DNA of 43,007 bases, from the NCBI GenBank assembly GCA_026706565.1, contig JAPOYM010000098.1:1-43007 (forward strand), in the 5' to 3' direction. How positions within the stretch are numbered: position 1 is the first letter of the stretch; each line of letters begins with the position of its first letter. The notes beneath the pieces are model-generated. The model was not told where the DNA came from. It saw nothing but the letters and a program-made list of their open reading frames with translations, and made no database searches. Shown piece after piece: positions 1-7,633 of this stretch. The DNA is from a bacterium (GTDB lineage Bacteria; Actinomycetota; Acidimicrobiia; Acidimicrobiales; CATQHL01). Position numbers and translations under genes: made by a program.

Positions 1-161
1 ACCGGCGCGCTCAGCGACTCGCTCGTGGGCGGCAGCAGCGGCGTCCGGGGCGCCAAGTGCGCCTCGTCGGACTCGAAGTAGCCGCACCCGACGAGCAGAG
101 CTGCCAGTAGCAGCACGCCCGCCGCGAGCGCCGCCCGGCGCGTCGGAATCACGATGGTCAA
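1..161 (-). CDS. Partial lipoprotein (N-terminus only)
   Basis: The frame opens at TTG 161 (or GTG 152) and runs off the left edge of the window. The first residues contain an Arg pair, a hydrophobic Ala/Leu/Val stretch and then LLVGC, a classic lipobox followed by GYFESDE. This indicates a membrane-anchored lipoprotein exported by Sec and lipidated on that Cys. After the Cys comes a Pro/Ser-rich linker. Only about 50 residues are visible, so the mature domain and its function are unknown. It lies 45 nt downstream of the VOC gene on the same strand and may be the last gene of the transporter operon. The start is uncertain; no ATG is available. Confidence 0.6.
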   Translation of the reverse strand, partial: MTIVIPTRRAALAAGVLLLAALLVGCGYFESDEAHLAPRTPLLPPTSESLSAP

Positions 162-206
162 GCTACCCGCCGCCCCTGTTCGAGCCGATCCCGGCCCGAG
201 GGCGGC

Positions 207-746
207 TCACGTCGACGGTTCGGCGTCGGGCGCCCCCGGCGGCGTGAAGGCGGGGAAGTCGCCTCCCGCTATCCAAGTGTCGTAGGCCGGCTTGCGGGCG
301 AGGTCCACGAGCTCGACCCACAGGCCGCTGTGCAGGCGGTGATAGCTGAACCCTGCGGGCCGGCCGTCGGGCGTGGCGGCGGTGGCGCCGCACGGGTAGC
401 CGGCGGCCTCTAGGCGGGCGGCGTCGCCGGTCACGTCCTCGGACCAGAATCCCAGGTGGTGGACGCCGCCGTGGGCCGTCGCCGGGTCCCACAGCGTGCC
501 GGGCGACGACTCGAGGATCTCATAGTGCGGCGGCCCCTCCACCGAGTAAGTGAGGCGGAAGTTCACCGTGACCGTGCCGTCGGGCTGGCGCAGGTCGAAC
601 TCCCGGCGCATGGGCTTGGCCCAGGTCAGGCCGCAGACCGCGCCGAGCTCTTCGCAGGTGGCGTCGAAGTCCGCCGCCACGATGCCCCAGTGGTAGAAGC
701 CGTCGGTCGGCAGGAGGCCGGTCGGCGCTGAGGTGCGGGTCGACAC
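207..746 (-). CDS. VOC (glyoxalase/dioxygenase-like) family protein
   Basis: A 179-residue protein of the vicinal oxygen chelate fold, a group of metal-dependent lyases, isomerases and ring-cleavage dioxygenases. The N-terminal module begins near FYHWGIVAADFDAT and a second module carries HHLGFWSEDV followed by the typical LEAAGYP. A late WVELVD segment supplies the usual terminal acidic ligand position. The metal-ligand pattern (His near residue 19, His near 96, Glu near 150) is read by eye. Its start lies only 7 nt after the livF stop, so it is probably co-transcribed with the importer and acts on the imported compound or a derivative. Substrate unknown. Confidence 0.75.
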   Translation of the reverse strand: MSTRTSAPTGLLPTDGFYHWGIVAADFDATCEELGAVCGLTWAKPMRREFDLRQPDGTVTVNFRLTYSVEGPPHYEILESSPGTLWDPATAHGGVHHLGFWSEDVTGDAARLEAAGYPCGATAATPDGRPAGFSYHRLHSGLWVELVDLARKPAYDTWIAGGDFPAFTPPGAPDAEPST

Positions 747-753
747 CGGAGGG

Positions 754-1464
754 TCAGGCGCCGAGGTAGGAGCGGACCAGGTCGTGGGACTGGCGCAGCT
801 CCGCCGACGGGCCGGAGATGTCGTTGTTGCCCACCTTGAACACGTAGGTGCGGTCGGAGATGTCCAGCACTTGGGCGTTCTGCTCGATGAGCAGGAACGT
901 GTTGCCCTCAGACCGCAACTCGGTGACCAGAGAGAACAGCTCGTCCACTAGGAACGGCGCCAGCCCGAAGGACAGCTCGTCGATCATCAGCAGCTCGGGG
1001 CGCGTCAGCATGGCCCGCGCCAGCGCCAGCATCTGCTGCTGACCGCCTGACAGCGAGGAGGCCCCGTCGCGGATCTTCTCGGCCAAGTCGGGGAAGATCC
1101 CCAGCAACCGCTCCCGGTCGGCGTTGATCGCAGCGGCGCCGTCGCGGCGCAGCACGGTCCCTAAGTCGAGGTTCTCGCGCACGGTGAGGTTCTGGAACAC
1201 GCCCCGGCCCTCGGGCAGGTGGCCCAGGCCGGCGGCGGCGCGGCGCTCGACGGACAGGCCGGCCAGGTCGGCTCCGGCGAGGCGCACGCTGCCGGACCAG
1301 GTGTCCAGCACGCCCGAGACCGCCCGCAGGAACGTGGTCTTGCCGGCCCCGTTGGCCCCTAGCACCGAGACGATCTCGCCCTCGGCCACGTTCAGGGAGA
1401 TGCCGTGCAGCACCTCCAGGCTCCCGTAGCCGCTGACCAGGCCGTCTACTTCCAGCAGGGCCAT
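754..1464 (-). CDS. livF: Branched-chain/amide-type ABC transporter ATPase, LivF-like
   Basis: A 236-residue ATPase of the HAAT importer family, working as the second nucleotide-binding subunit on the inner face of the membrane. Visible motifs are Walker A GANGAGKTT, a complete signature LSGGQQQ, Walker B LLMIDE and the H-loop region LIEQNA. The usual Pro after Walker B is Leu (DELSFGLAP). The short form without the LivG C-terminal extension identifies it as LivF. Its ATG at 1464 overlaps the livG stop by one base (TGATG), indicating translational coupling. The protein ends with RSYLGA, as usual for the family. The symbol is given by family only; the substrate need not be leucine. Confidence 0.9.
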   Translation of the reverse strand: MALLEVDGLVSGYGSLEVLHGISLNVAEGEIVSVLGANGAGKTTFLRAVSGVLDTWSGSVRLAGADLAGLSVERRAAAGLGHLPEGRGVFQNLTVRENLDLGTVLRRDGAAAINADRERLLGIFPDLAEKIRDGASSLSGGQQQMLALARAMLTRPELLMIDELSFGLAPFLVDELFSLVTELRSEGNTFLLIEQNAQVLDISDRTYVFKVGNNDISGPSAELRQSHDLVRSYLGA

Positions 1465-2291
1465 CAGTCCGCTCCCGCTGCGGCGTCGGCCATGGCGACC
1501 CCCAGGCTCTCGGCCTCGAGCCGGGCGGCGAAGCCGTGCCCCAGGTACGCCTCGATCACGGCCGGGTCGTGCGTCACGTCGTCGGGGCCGCCCTCGGAGA
1601 TGATGCGCCCGAAGTCCAGCACGGCGATGTACGGGCAGAGGCTGGTCACGAGCTGCAGGTCGTGCTCGATGATGACGATGCAGAGCTCGGACTCCGCGGC
1701 GATGCCGCGCAGCCCGCGCAGCAGCACGGTGACGTCGTCGGCGCCGAGGCCGGCCGCGGGCTCGTCCAGCAGCACCACCTGCGGCTCGGCCACCAGTGCC
1801 CGCGCCACCTCCACGAGCTTCTGGCTGCCCAGCGGCAGAGAGTCGGCCTCGGCGTGGGCCGCGTCCGCCAAGCCGAAACGCTCCAGCATGTCCATGCAGG
1901 TCTGCCGGGCCTGCCGCTCCTCGGCGCGGGCCCAGGGCAGGCGCAGCAGCTCCGCCAGGTGCCCCCAGCGGTAGCGCTGCTGCAGCCCCAGCAGCGTGTT
2001 CTCCATGACGCTGGCGTCGAGCACCAGCCGGGGGGCCTGGAAAGTCCGCCCGATGCCGGCGGCCACGCGGGCGCTCTGGCCGCGGTTCGCCAAGTCTTCG
2101 CCCGCTAGGAGGACCGCGCCCTGAGACGGGGCCACGTAGCCCGAGACCACGTTGAAGATAGTCGTCTTGCCGGCGCCGTTGGGCCCGATGAGGCCGTTGA
2201 ACCCGCTGCCGAAGCCGAGGTCGACGCCTTCCAGCACGCGGTTGCCGCCGAAGGCGACATGCAGGTCGCGCAGCTCCAGGGCGGCGCTCAT
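1464..2291 (-). CDS. livG: Branched-chain/amide-type ABC transporter ATPase, LivG-like
   Basis: A 275-residue ATPase, partner of LivF. The start is ATG 2291, which overlaps the livM stop (ATGA); a longer open frame upstream is only the antisense of livM. Motifs are Walker A GPNGAGKTT, the LivG hallmark IGRTFQAPRL, Walker B VVLLDEPAAGL and the switch region IIEHD. The signature motif is unusual: LPLGSQ where LSGGQ or LSYGQ is expected. The protein ends with EAYLGHG plus about 25 extra residues rich in Ala and acidic residues. It belongs to the five-gene importer unit. Confidence 0.9.
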   Translation of the reverse strand: MSAALELRDLHVAFGGNRVLEGVDLGFGSGFNGLIGPNGAGKTTIFNVVSGYVAPSQGAVLLAGEDLANRGQSARVAAGIGRTFQAPRLVLDASVMENTLLGLQQRYRWGHLAELLRLPWARAEERQARQTCMDMLERFGLADAAHAEADSLPLGSQKLVEVARALVAEPQVVLLDEPAAGLGADDVTVLLRGLRGIAAESELCIVIIEHDLQLVTSLCPYIAVLDFGRIISEGGPDDVTHDPAVIEAYLGHGFAARLEAESLGVAMADAAAGAD

Positions 2292-3343
2292 GGCGTGAAC
2301 AGCCTGGCGAGGGGCATATTGCGCAGCTGCGTCCCGAAGCGGCTGTCCTGGATGCGCTTGGGGAGCGAGGCGAAGCCGTACGGCAGGGCCAGGATGGCGA
2401 TCATCAGGGCGATGCCGATGATGATGAGGCGCAGGATCTGGAAGCTGGCGAGCTGCTCGCGGATGAGGATGTAGAACATTGCGCCCAGCAGCGGCCCCCA
2501 GATGCGCCCGACGCCGCCGAGCACCAGGATGACCAGCATGAACACCAGCATGTTGTCCTTGAACGAGGCCGGGCTCAGGAAGCGGATGTCCTGGGCGTAG
2601 AGGCCGCCGGCGATGGCGGCTACGAACCCCGAGATGCCGAACGCCACCAGCTTGTAGCGCGTCGAGGGGATGCCGATCGGCCCAGTGGCCACGTCGATGT
2701 CCTTGATCGCCTTGAGGGTGCGGCCCATGCGGCCCCGCGTCAGCACCAGCATCACGAGGTAGGTGACCAGCAGGATGATCAGCGCCGTGAAATAGAGAGT
2801 GAGGGGGCCGTTGCTCTCGCCGATGGAGAACACCTTCTTGACGCTGCGCCCGCCGCTGGCGCCGGTGTCGAGCCAGTCCCACATCTCGGGTCCCAACTCG
2901 ATCAGCTTCACGAGCAGCTCCCCGAAGGCGAGGGTGGCGATGGCCAGGAAGAACCCCTTCAGGCGCGCCGCCGGGAAGGCGATCACGATGCCCACGACGG
3001 CACAGACCGCGCCCAGGATGACCATGGCCACTAGGTAGGGCACCCCGTCCTCGTACAGGAGCGTGGTGCCGTAGGCGCCGAGGGCGAAGAAGCCGGCGTG
3101 CGCCAGACCGAGCTGCCCGGCCCAGCCCACGAGCAGGTTGAACCCCATGGCCGAGATGGTGTGGATGAGGATGCCGGTCAGCACGCCGTGCCAGTAGGGG
3201 CCGTTGAGGCCGCCGTAGGGGAGGTGCGGCAGCAGCGCTGCGACACCGAACAGCAGCGCCACCGCAGCTGGCTCGCTGTAGCCCAGGATTCCCTTGGCCC
3301 GGGGCGCATACAGCGGGCGAGGTGGGGCCGCGGCGTCGCTCAT
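2288..3343 (-). CDS. livM: Branched-chain/amide-type ABC permease, LivM-like
   Basis: A 351-residue integral membrane permease, one of two channel subunits. Hydrophobic segments are separated by short loops, and the family core GFNLLVGWAGQLGLAHAGFFALGAY is recognisable near residues 70-95. The cytoplasmic coupling helix region RMGRTLKAIKDIDVAT follows near residue 210. A segment of the form GGVGRIWGPLLGA near 285 is also characteristic. The N-terminus carries a short cytoplasmic tail rich in Pro and Arg. It starts 4 nt after the livH stop and its own stop overlaps livG, so the permeases and ATPases form one tight operon. Substrate not deducible. Confidence 0.9.
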   Translation of the reverse strand: MSDAAAPPRPLYAPRAKGILGYSEPAAVALLFGVAALLPHLPYGGLNGPYWHGVLTGILIHTISAMGFNLLVGWAGQLGLAHAGFFALGAYGTTLLYEDGVPYLVAMVILGAVCAVVGIVIAFPAARLKGFFLAIATLAFGELLVKLIELGPEMWDWLDTGASGGRSVKKVFSIGESNGPLTLYFTALIILLVTYLVMLVLTRGRMGRTLKAIKDIDVATGPIGIPSTRYKLVAFGISGFVAAIAGGLYAQDIRFLSPASFKDNMLVFMLVILVLGGVGRIWGPLLGAMFYILIREQLASFQILRLIIIGIALMIAILALPYGFASLPKRIQDSRFGTQLRNMPLARLFTP

Positions 3344-3347
3344 CGCC

Positions 3348-4463
3348 TCAGACCTCCCGCGCCGAGCGCTCGCGGGTCAGGCCGCCCGGCACCACCAGCA
3401 GCACCACGACGACGACCATCAGGGCCACGGCGGCCTGCACGCTGGTGGAGATCTGCCCGCCGACGAGGCTCTCGCCCACGCCGATGACCATGCCCCCGGC
3501 GAAGGTGCCCAGCAGCGACGTGAAGCCGCCCAGCACCGCGGCGATGAAGCCCTTCAGGATGATGACGTTGGCGGTGGAGACGTCCAGCACCGCCGAGGTG
3601 GTGCGCAGGATCAGCGCGATGGCGCCGATGGCGACACCCATCGCCCAGGCCAGCAGCGAGATGCGCCCGCTGTTGATGCCCAGCAGGCGGGCGGTGGTGC
3701 CGTCCTCGGCGATGGCCCGCATGCGCACGCCCCACTTCGACTTGAAGAACACCCCCACGGCGATGGCGATGGCCAGGCCGGTGCCGATGGCGACGACCTC
3801 GTCGGCGCCGATGATGAGGCGCACCGAGCCGTCGGGGTTCGTGAGCTTCAGCGGCGTCTTGTCGTCCCACGGGGCGTCGAAGGCGCGGGCCTGCACCCCC
3901 CAGAGGAGCTGGTTGCCCGACAGCAGCGCCCAAGTCATGCCGATGGTCAGCAGCAGCAGCGGGAAGTGGTCCACCTTGGCCAGCGGCTTGACCCAGGCGC
4001 GGGCGGCCAGCAGCGTCAGCACCCCGGCGAGGATGCCGAGCGGGACCGCCGCGCCCCACGACCAGCCGCCGTCGGGGGTGGGGAACCAGTCCAGGAAGGT
4101 CGGCAGCCCCTCGCGGTGCAGGAAGTCGATGGACAGGTAGCACATGACGGCGGCGACGGCGTACGCCAGCGGCCGGTTCGAGAGCCCGACGAGGGGGCGG
4201 ATCAGCAGGAACTGCGTGGCCGCGCCGAAGACGCCGGCGAACAGCAGGGCGACGATGATGGCCGCCCAGAACGGCCAGCCGACGCCCCCGTCGCCGGGGT
4301 CGGCCGACAGGAACCAGCCCAGGTAGGCGCACATGATGCCCATCTGCGCGATGGCGAAGTTGGGCACGTCCGTGGACTTCATGATGACCACGATGGCGAG
4401 GCCGATGAGGCTGAAGACGCTGCCGTCCTCAAGCCCGGCGATTATCTGCTGCAGTACCTGCAC
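3348..4463 (-). CDS. livH: Branched-chain/amide-type ABC permease, LivH-like
   Basis: A 371-residue permease, somewhat longer than the roughly 300-residue classical LivH. It has the family N-terminus LQQIIAGLEDGSVFSLIGLAIVVI, then NFAIAQMGIMCAYLGW, which corresponds to the conserved segment for passage into the membrane core. The C-terminal half carries GVRMRAIAEDGTTARLLGIN, the EAA-like loop contacting the ATPase, and the ending LKGFIAAVLGGFTSLLGTFAGG. The extra length is a loop around residues 115-190 between membrane segments. The gene lies downstream of the binding protein across a gap with a strong hairpin, and upstream of livM. Confidence 0.9.
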   Translation of the reverse strand: MQVLQQIIAGLEDGSVFSLIGLAIVVIMKSTDVPNFAIAQMGIMCAYLGWFLSADPGDGGVGWPFWAAIIVALLFAGVFGAATQFLLIRPLVGLSNRPLAYAVAAVMCYLSIDFLHREGLPTFLDWFPTPDGGWSWGAAVPLGILAGVLTLLAARAWVKPLAKVDHFPLLLLTIGMTWALLSGNQLLWGVQARAFDAPWDDKTPLKLTNPDGSVRLIIGADEVVAIGTGLAIAIAVGVFFKSKWGVRMRAIAEDGTTARLLGINSGRISLLAWAMGVAIGAIALILRTTSAVLDVSTANVIILKGFIAAVLGGFTSLLGTFAGGMVIGVGESLVGGQISTSVQAAVALMVVVVVLLVVPGGLTRERSAREV

Positions 4464-4529
4464 TGGTGATTCCTGAGCTGCACGCGAACCGGCCCGCCCG
4501 AGGGGTCCTGGCTAGCCGGGAAAGTGTAG

Positions 4530-4590
4530 GCGGCGAACCGCCGTGCGCGGAGCGGGGGGACGCTCCTCGTTGCGCACGGCGGTTCGCCGC
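4530..4590 (-). terminator. Long perfect hairpin between binding protein and livH
   Basis: A perfect 19-bp inverted repeat has arms at 4530-4548 and 4572-4590, built on GCGCACGGCGGTTCGCC. The 23-nt loop can itself fold into a 6-bp helix (GGAGCG with CGCTCC). No U-run follows on the minus strand. It lies in the 161-bp gap between the binding-protein stop and the livH start. By analogy with other importer operons it could be a leaky terminator or an mRNA-stabilising structure that keeps binding-protein message more abundant than permease message. Structure is seen; function is inferred. Confidence 0.6.
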
Positions 4591-4624
4591 TGAGTCGAGC
4601 CGGATTGGGGGACCCGGCTCAGAT

Positions 4625-6352
4625 CTAGGACTTCGGCGCCCGGAACTCGCGGATCTGAGTCCAGGTCTGTGTCTCGTAGTCGTACTCCGAGAGCCCCGCA
4701 CCGGAGGCGCAGGCGTGGCCGCCGTCGGCCCGCGGGCCGCAGGCGATGGGCGGCATCGCCCCCGTCTCGATGGGGTTGGCCCAGAGGTTCTCGGCTGTGG
4801 CGTGGAAGTTGTCCCAGCTCAGGTCACCGTCGAGGCGGTCGATCACCTCGAAGAAGGTGATGGAGTGCAGGTAGGTCTGCTCGCTGAAGTTGGGGGCCCG
4901 GCACTCGTCGCTGATCGAGTCGCAGTAGGCGTTGCGCAGGGCGCGCCACTGGCTCATCAGCGGGGAGTCGGTGTCGGGCAGGGCCACCTGCAGGCCGCCC
5001 AGGAAGCCGTCGGCGGCCTCCTCGGCGGGGCCGACGGCGTTCTGGCCGCCGGAGCCGGCGGCGCCCTGGTCGGAGCACAGCAGCGCGTCGCTGTTGTTCT
5101 CGGCCAGGATCTGCAGGATGAGGGCGTTCTGGATGTTGTCCACGCCGGCGACGATGCCTTCAGCGCCGCTGGCGATGACGTTCAGCACGGCCGGCCCCAC
5201 GATCTCCGAGGCCGACTCCACCGTCTCCTGCGCCACGATCTCCATGCCGTTGATGGGCGCCTGGATCTCCACGCCGGCGACGACCTCCTCGCCCAGCGGG
5301 TTGGTGGCGCCGATGGTGGCGACCGTGGAGAAGCCCAGGTCGTCGAAGTGGTCGACGCAGATGCGGGCCTGCTCGGTCCGGCTGCTGGCCAGCCAGTAGA
5401 CCTCTTGGCGCTCGATCTCGAACGGGGGCGAGATGGGCGCCCACATGATCACGCCGCTCTCGGCCAGGAAGTCGAACGTCCCGGGGATGGCCCGGCTGTC
5501 GGCGGGGGAGAGGATGGCCCACACGCCGTCGCGGTCGATCATGCGACGGGTCTGGTTGATGAGCTCCTCCACCTCGTACTGGGAGTTGTAGTCGACCAGC
5601 TCGATCGTGCAGCCGTCGATGCCGCCCTTGGCGTTGATCTCCTCGACGGCGATCTTGATGCCGCCGAGCAGCTCGATGCCGGCCACGACGGCGGCGCCGC
5701 CGACCGGCTGGACGGTGCCGATCTTCAGCACGCCGTTCTCGCTGTCCACGCCCTGGGGCAGGTCGCCTGCGGTGTTGCCGCCGCAGACGGGGCCTGCGGC
5801 AGCGGCGGCGGCCTCGGCGGCGGCGGCCTCGGCGGCCCGCGCCTCGGACTCGGCGGCGGCGGCCTCTTGTTGCGCGGCCTCGGCCTCGGCCTTGGCGGCG
5901 GCGGCCTCTTGTTGCGCGGCCTCGGCCTCGCCCTGGGCGGCAGCGGCCTCGCTCTGCGCGTCGTCGGCTGCGGCCTGCGCGGCGGCGGCGGCGTCCTGGG
6001 CGTCGGCCAGAGCGGCCTCGGCCTCGGCCACGGCGGCCTCGTTCCCGGAGGCCGTGGCCTGCGCCAGGTCGGCGGCGGCCAGCGCCTCGGCGGCGTCGGC
6101 GGCAGCGGAGGCTGCTGAAGCGCTGGCGGCTTCAGCGGCTGCTGAGGCCGCTTGCGCCTCGGCCATCGCGGCGGCGATGTCGGCGCCCGCGGCCGAAGCG
6201 GCCTGCGCCTCGCTCATGGCAGCGGCGGCTGAGGCGGCGGCGGCCTGTGCCTCCGCGAGCGCTTCGTCGGCCGCCTCGCTGTCGGCGGCGCACGCGGCGG
6301 CCACGAGCCCGAAGACGGCCAGAAGTACGAGTGTGAGCCGAAGCTTGCGCAT
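4625..6352 (-). CDS. Lipoprotein substrate-binding protein with Ala-rich coiled-coil stalk
   Basis: A 575-residue binding protein of the branched-chain/amide (HAAT, Peripla_BP_6) class, much longer than the usual 380-420. Residues 1-21 are a signal peptide ending in LVAAAC, a lipobox. Residues 22-186 are almost entirely Ala, Glu, Gln, Asp and Ser with no Pro or aromatic residue, predicted as one long helix or coiled coil. It includes two exact 14-residue units (AEAAQQEAAAA core) matching a 42-bp DNA repeat near 5860-5930. From about residue 190 (CGGNTAGDL) the periplasmic-binding fold begins with VLKIGTVQPVGG, GGIKIAVEEINAKGGIDG and VDYNSQ. ATG 6352 is preceded by a strong GGGGAGGA site. It is the first gene of the importer operon. 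Confidence 0.9.
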   Translation of the reverse strand: MRKLRLTLVLLAVFGLVAAACAADSEAADEALAEAQAAAASAAAAMSEAQAASAAGADIAAAMAEAQAASAAAEAASASAASAAADAAEALAAADLAQATASGNEAAVAEAEAALADAQDAAAAAQAAADDAQSEAAAAQGEAEAAQQEAAAAKAEAEAAQQEAAAAESEARAAEAAAAEAAAAAAGPVCGGNTAGDLPQGVDSENGVLKIGTVQPVGGAAVVAGIELLGGIKIAVEEINAKGGIDGCTIELVDYNSQYEVEELINQTRRMIDRDGVWAILSPADSRAIPGTFDFLAESGVIMWAPISPPFEIERQEVYWLASSRTEQARICVDHFDDLGFSTVATIGATNPLGEEVVAGVEIQAPINGMEIVAQETVESASEIVGPAVLNVIASGAEGIVAGVDNIQNALILQILAENNSDALLCSDQGAAGSGGQNAVGPAEEAADGFLGGLQVALPDTDSPLMSQWRALRNAYCDSISDECRAPNFSEQTYLHSITFFEVIDRLDGDLSWDNFHATAENLWANPIETGAMPPIACGPRADGGHACASGAGLSEYDYETQTWTQIREFRAPKS

Positions 6353-6418
6353 CGGTGTCCTCCCCAGTGATCGATCAAACGCGACGCCCGCCGCCTCTAT
6401 GGGCTGACAGGCCGAATC

Positions 6419-6447
6419 ACGCTAGCGCTCTCCCGGGGGGTTTCCAA
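6419..6447 (-). promoter_or_regulatory. Sigma-70-type promoter of the importer operon
   Basis: Read on the minus strand, TTGGAA (6447-6442) and TAGCGT (6424-6419) are separated by exactly 17 nt. They sit about 70 nt upstream of the binding-protein ATG and its GGGGAGGA ribosome site. Both boxes fit the actinobacterial housekeeping pattern (TTGNNN and TANNNT). This is the only clear promoter before the five-gene importer unit. Confidence 0.55.
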
Positions 6448-6459
6448 CCGACCGGTTGG
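6444..6459. promoter_or_regulatory. Palindromic operator overlapping the -35 box
   Basis: CCAACCG-AC-CGGTTGG is a perfect 7-2-7 inverted repeat with an ACCGGT centre. It overlaps the -35 box of the importer promoter, the position expected for a repressor site. The sequence type resembles TetR-family operators of actinobacteria; that assignment is inference. No regulator gene is in the window. Confidence 0.5.
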
Positions 6460-6532
6460 GCGAATTGTCCGCCGGGCGTCCGGAGGGTCGGGCGGCCCGC
6501 TGCCGCCGGTCTCGGGGACGGCCGGGGTTGGT

Positions 6533-6640
6533 GGCTCAGGATTCTCCCGGGCGCCCGAGCAGCAGCAGCGACACCCTGCGGGCTGACCGCGGCCTGCTCG
6601 GTGAGGCTCAGGATTCTCCCGGGCGCCCGAGCAGCAGCAG
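6533..6640. repeat. 36-bp direct repeat duplicating the end of the downstream gene
   Basis: Two perfect 36-bp copies lie at 6533-6568 and 6605-6640 (period 72). The second copy contains the last codons and stop of the two-repeat protein gene (minus strand, ending LLLLGRPGES-stop). The first copy is the same gene end standing alone in the intergenic region. The rest of the 6353-6607 gap holds the importer promoter and operator; I see no gene in it. Confidence 0.8.
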
Positions 6641-7486
6641 GGCGGCCTCAGGGCAGGCCATGCCGATCTCGACGCCGCGGGCGGCGGCGAGGGCGTTTGC
6701 CGCGGAGATGATGCCGTCGCGGTAGTGCGACAGCCCGCTGCCCATGCGGGCGCGGCGGGCGTCCGCGGTGGCGCCGGCCAGGCCGTCGGCCTCCACGATG
6801 AACAGCCCCGCCGTGCCCGAGTCGTCCATGCCGCGCCCCCCGTCGGAGCAGATGAACCCCCAAGGGCTCGCCCGGCGCAGGTACGGAACCGCGCTGCGCC
6901 CGGTGTGCCCGGCGGTAACCAGCACGTTGCGGCCCCGGTCGGCGGGGGTGGCGAAGGCGATGGAGTCGGTGGCGACCACCTGCCGCCCGTCCGGTGCGGT
7001 GTGCATCACGGTCCGGTTCGTGATCTCACCGGCTGCCGCCGGTACGGGGTCGTTCTCGAGCATCACCCGGGCCGCCTCGGCCACCGCCATGCCCGCCCGC
7101 ACCCCGCAGTCGGCGGCCAGCTGGTTGAAGAAGCTGATGACGCCGTTGCGGTACAGGTGTACCCCGTCGCCGAGGCGGGCGCTCATCACGTCGGCGACCG
7201 CGGCGGGGATGTCCAGCGCCTCCAGGTACCAGAGGCCCGCGATGGCCGATCCCTCGGGGCCGATGCCGCAGTCCATGCCGATGGCGCCCCGCGGGGCGGC
7301 CTCGGCGATGAACCGGGCCGGCAGCACCCCGCAGTAGGAGGAGTTCACGCAGACGTCCCGTCCGTGATTCGACGGGTCGACGTGATAGGCGGAGTCCATC
7401 GCGCAGACCCGCCCCCGCCCGGTCGTCGACGTGAACACGACGGTCTGCTGCACGGGCGCCTGCTCGTCCCGCGGGTTATGGCTCAT
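6608..7486 (-). CDS. Unrecognised protein with two tandem homologous halves (copy A)
   Basis: I do not recognise this family. The 292-residue protein (start ATG 7486, with GGGGAG 5 nt before it; an upstream ATG at 7516 has no ribosome site) is an internal duplication. The half from about residue 28 (VCAMDS) and the half from about 166 (VVATDS) align almost without gaps over some 115 residues. Both share DS, a GRDV or GRNV strand, P-x-G-x-I-x-x-D-x-G, G-x-AGL, an EA pair, YR-x-G-x-IS, and GV-x-x-GM followed by EAA. GHTGRS and SDGG in the second half are candidate functional motifs. There is no signal peptide or membrane segment. A paralogue lies at 14427-15299 in the divergent catabolic operon, so a role in the same pathway is likely but unproven. 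Confidence 0.75.
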   Translation of the reverse strand: MSHNPRDEQAPVQQTVVFTSTTGRGRVCAMDSAYHVDPSNHGRDVCVNSSYCGVLPARFIAEAAPRGAIGMDCGIGPEGSAIAGLWYLEALDIPAAVADVMSARLGDGVHLYRNGVISFFNQLAADCGVRAGMAVAEAARVMLENDPVPAAAGEITNRTVMHTAPDGRQVVATDSIAFATPADRGRNVLVTAGHTGRSAVPYLRRASPWGFICSDGGRGMDDSGTAGLFIVEADGLAGATADARRARMGSGLSHYRDGIISAANALAAARGVEIGMACPEAALLLLGRPGES

Positions 7487-7549
7487 GATTTCTCCCCGAG
7501 GTGTGTGCTCCGTCATCAGCGGCAGACGCGGCCGGATCCCCGGGCATGG

Positions 7550-7569
7550 ATTCCGGCCTGCGCCGGAAT
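7550..7569. repeat. Dispersed palindromic repeat (8-bp stem)
   Basis: ATTCCGGC-CTGC-GCCGGAAT is a perfect 8-4-8 hairpin followed by GAC, inside the 147-bp gap between the acyl-CoA ligase and the two-repeat protein. It matches the type of intergenic repeat whose spurious translation reads like VIPAQAGIH. Degenerate relatives occur at 10409-10523 and near 27241. Confidence 0.6.
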
Positions 7570-7633
7570 GACGAATGTGGGCGACCGGAATGACCGTTGC
7601 GGGAGTATGGCTCTGGCACCACGGTTGCCCGTC

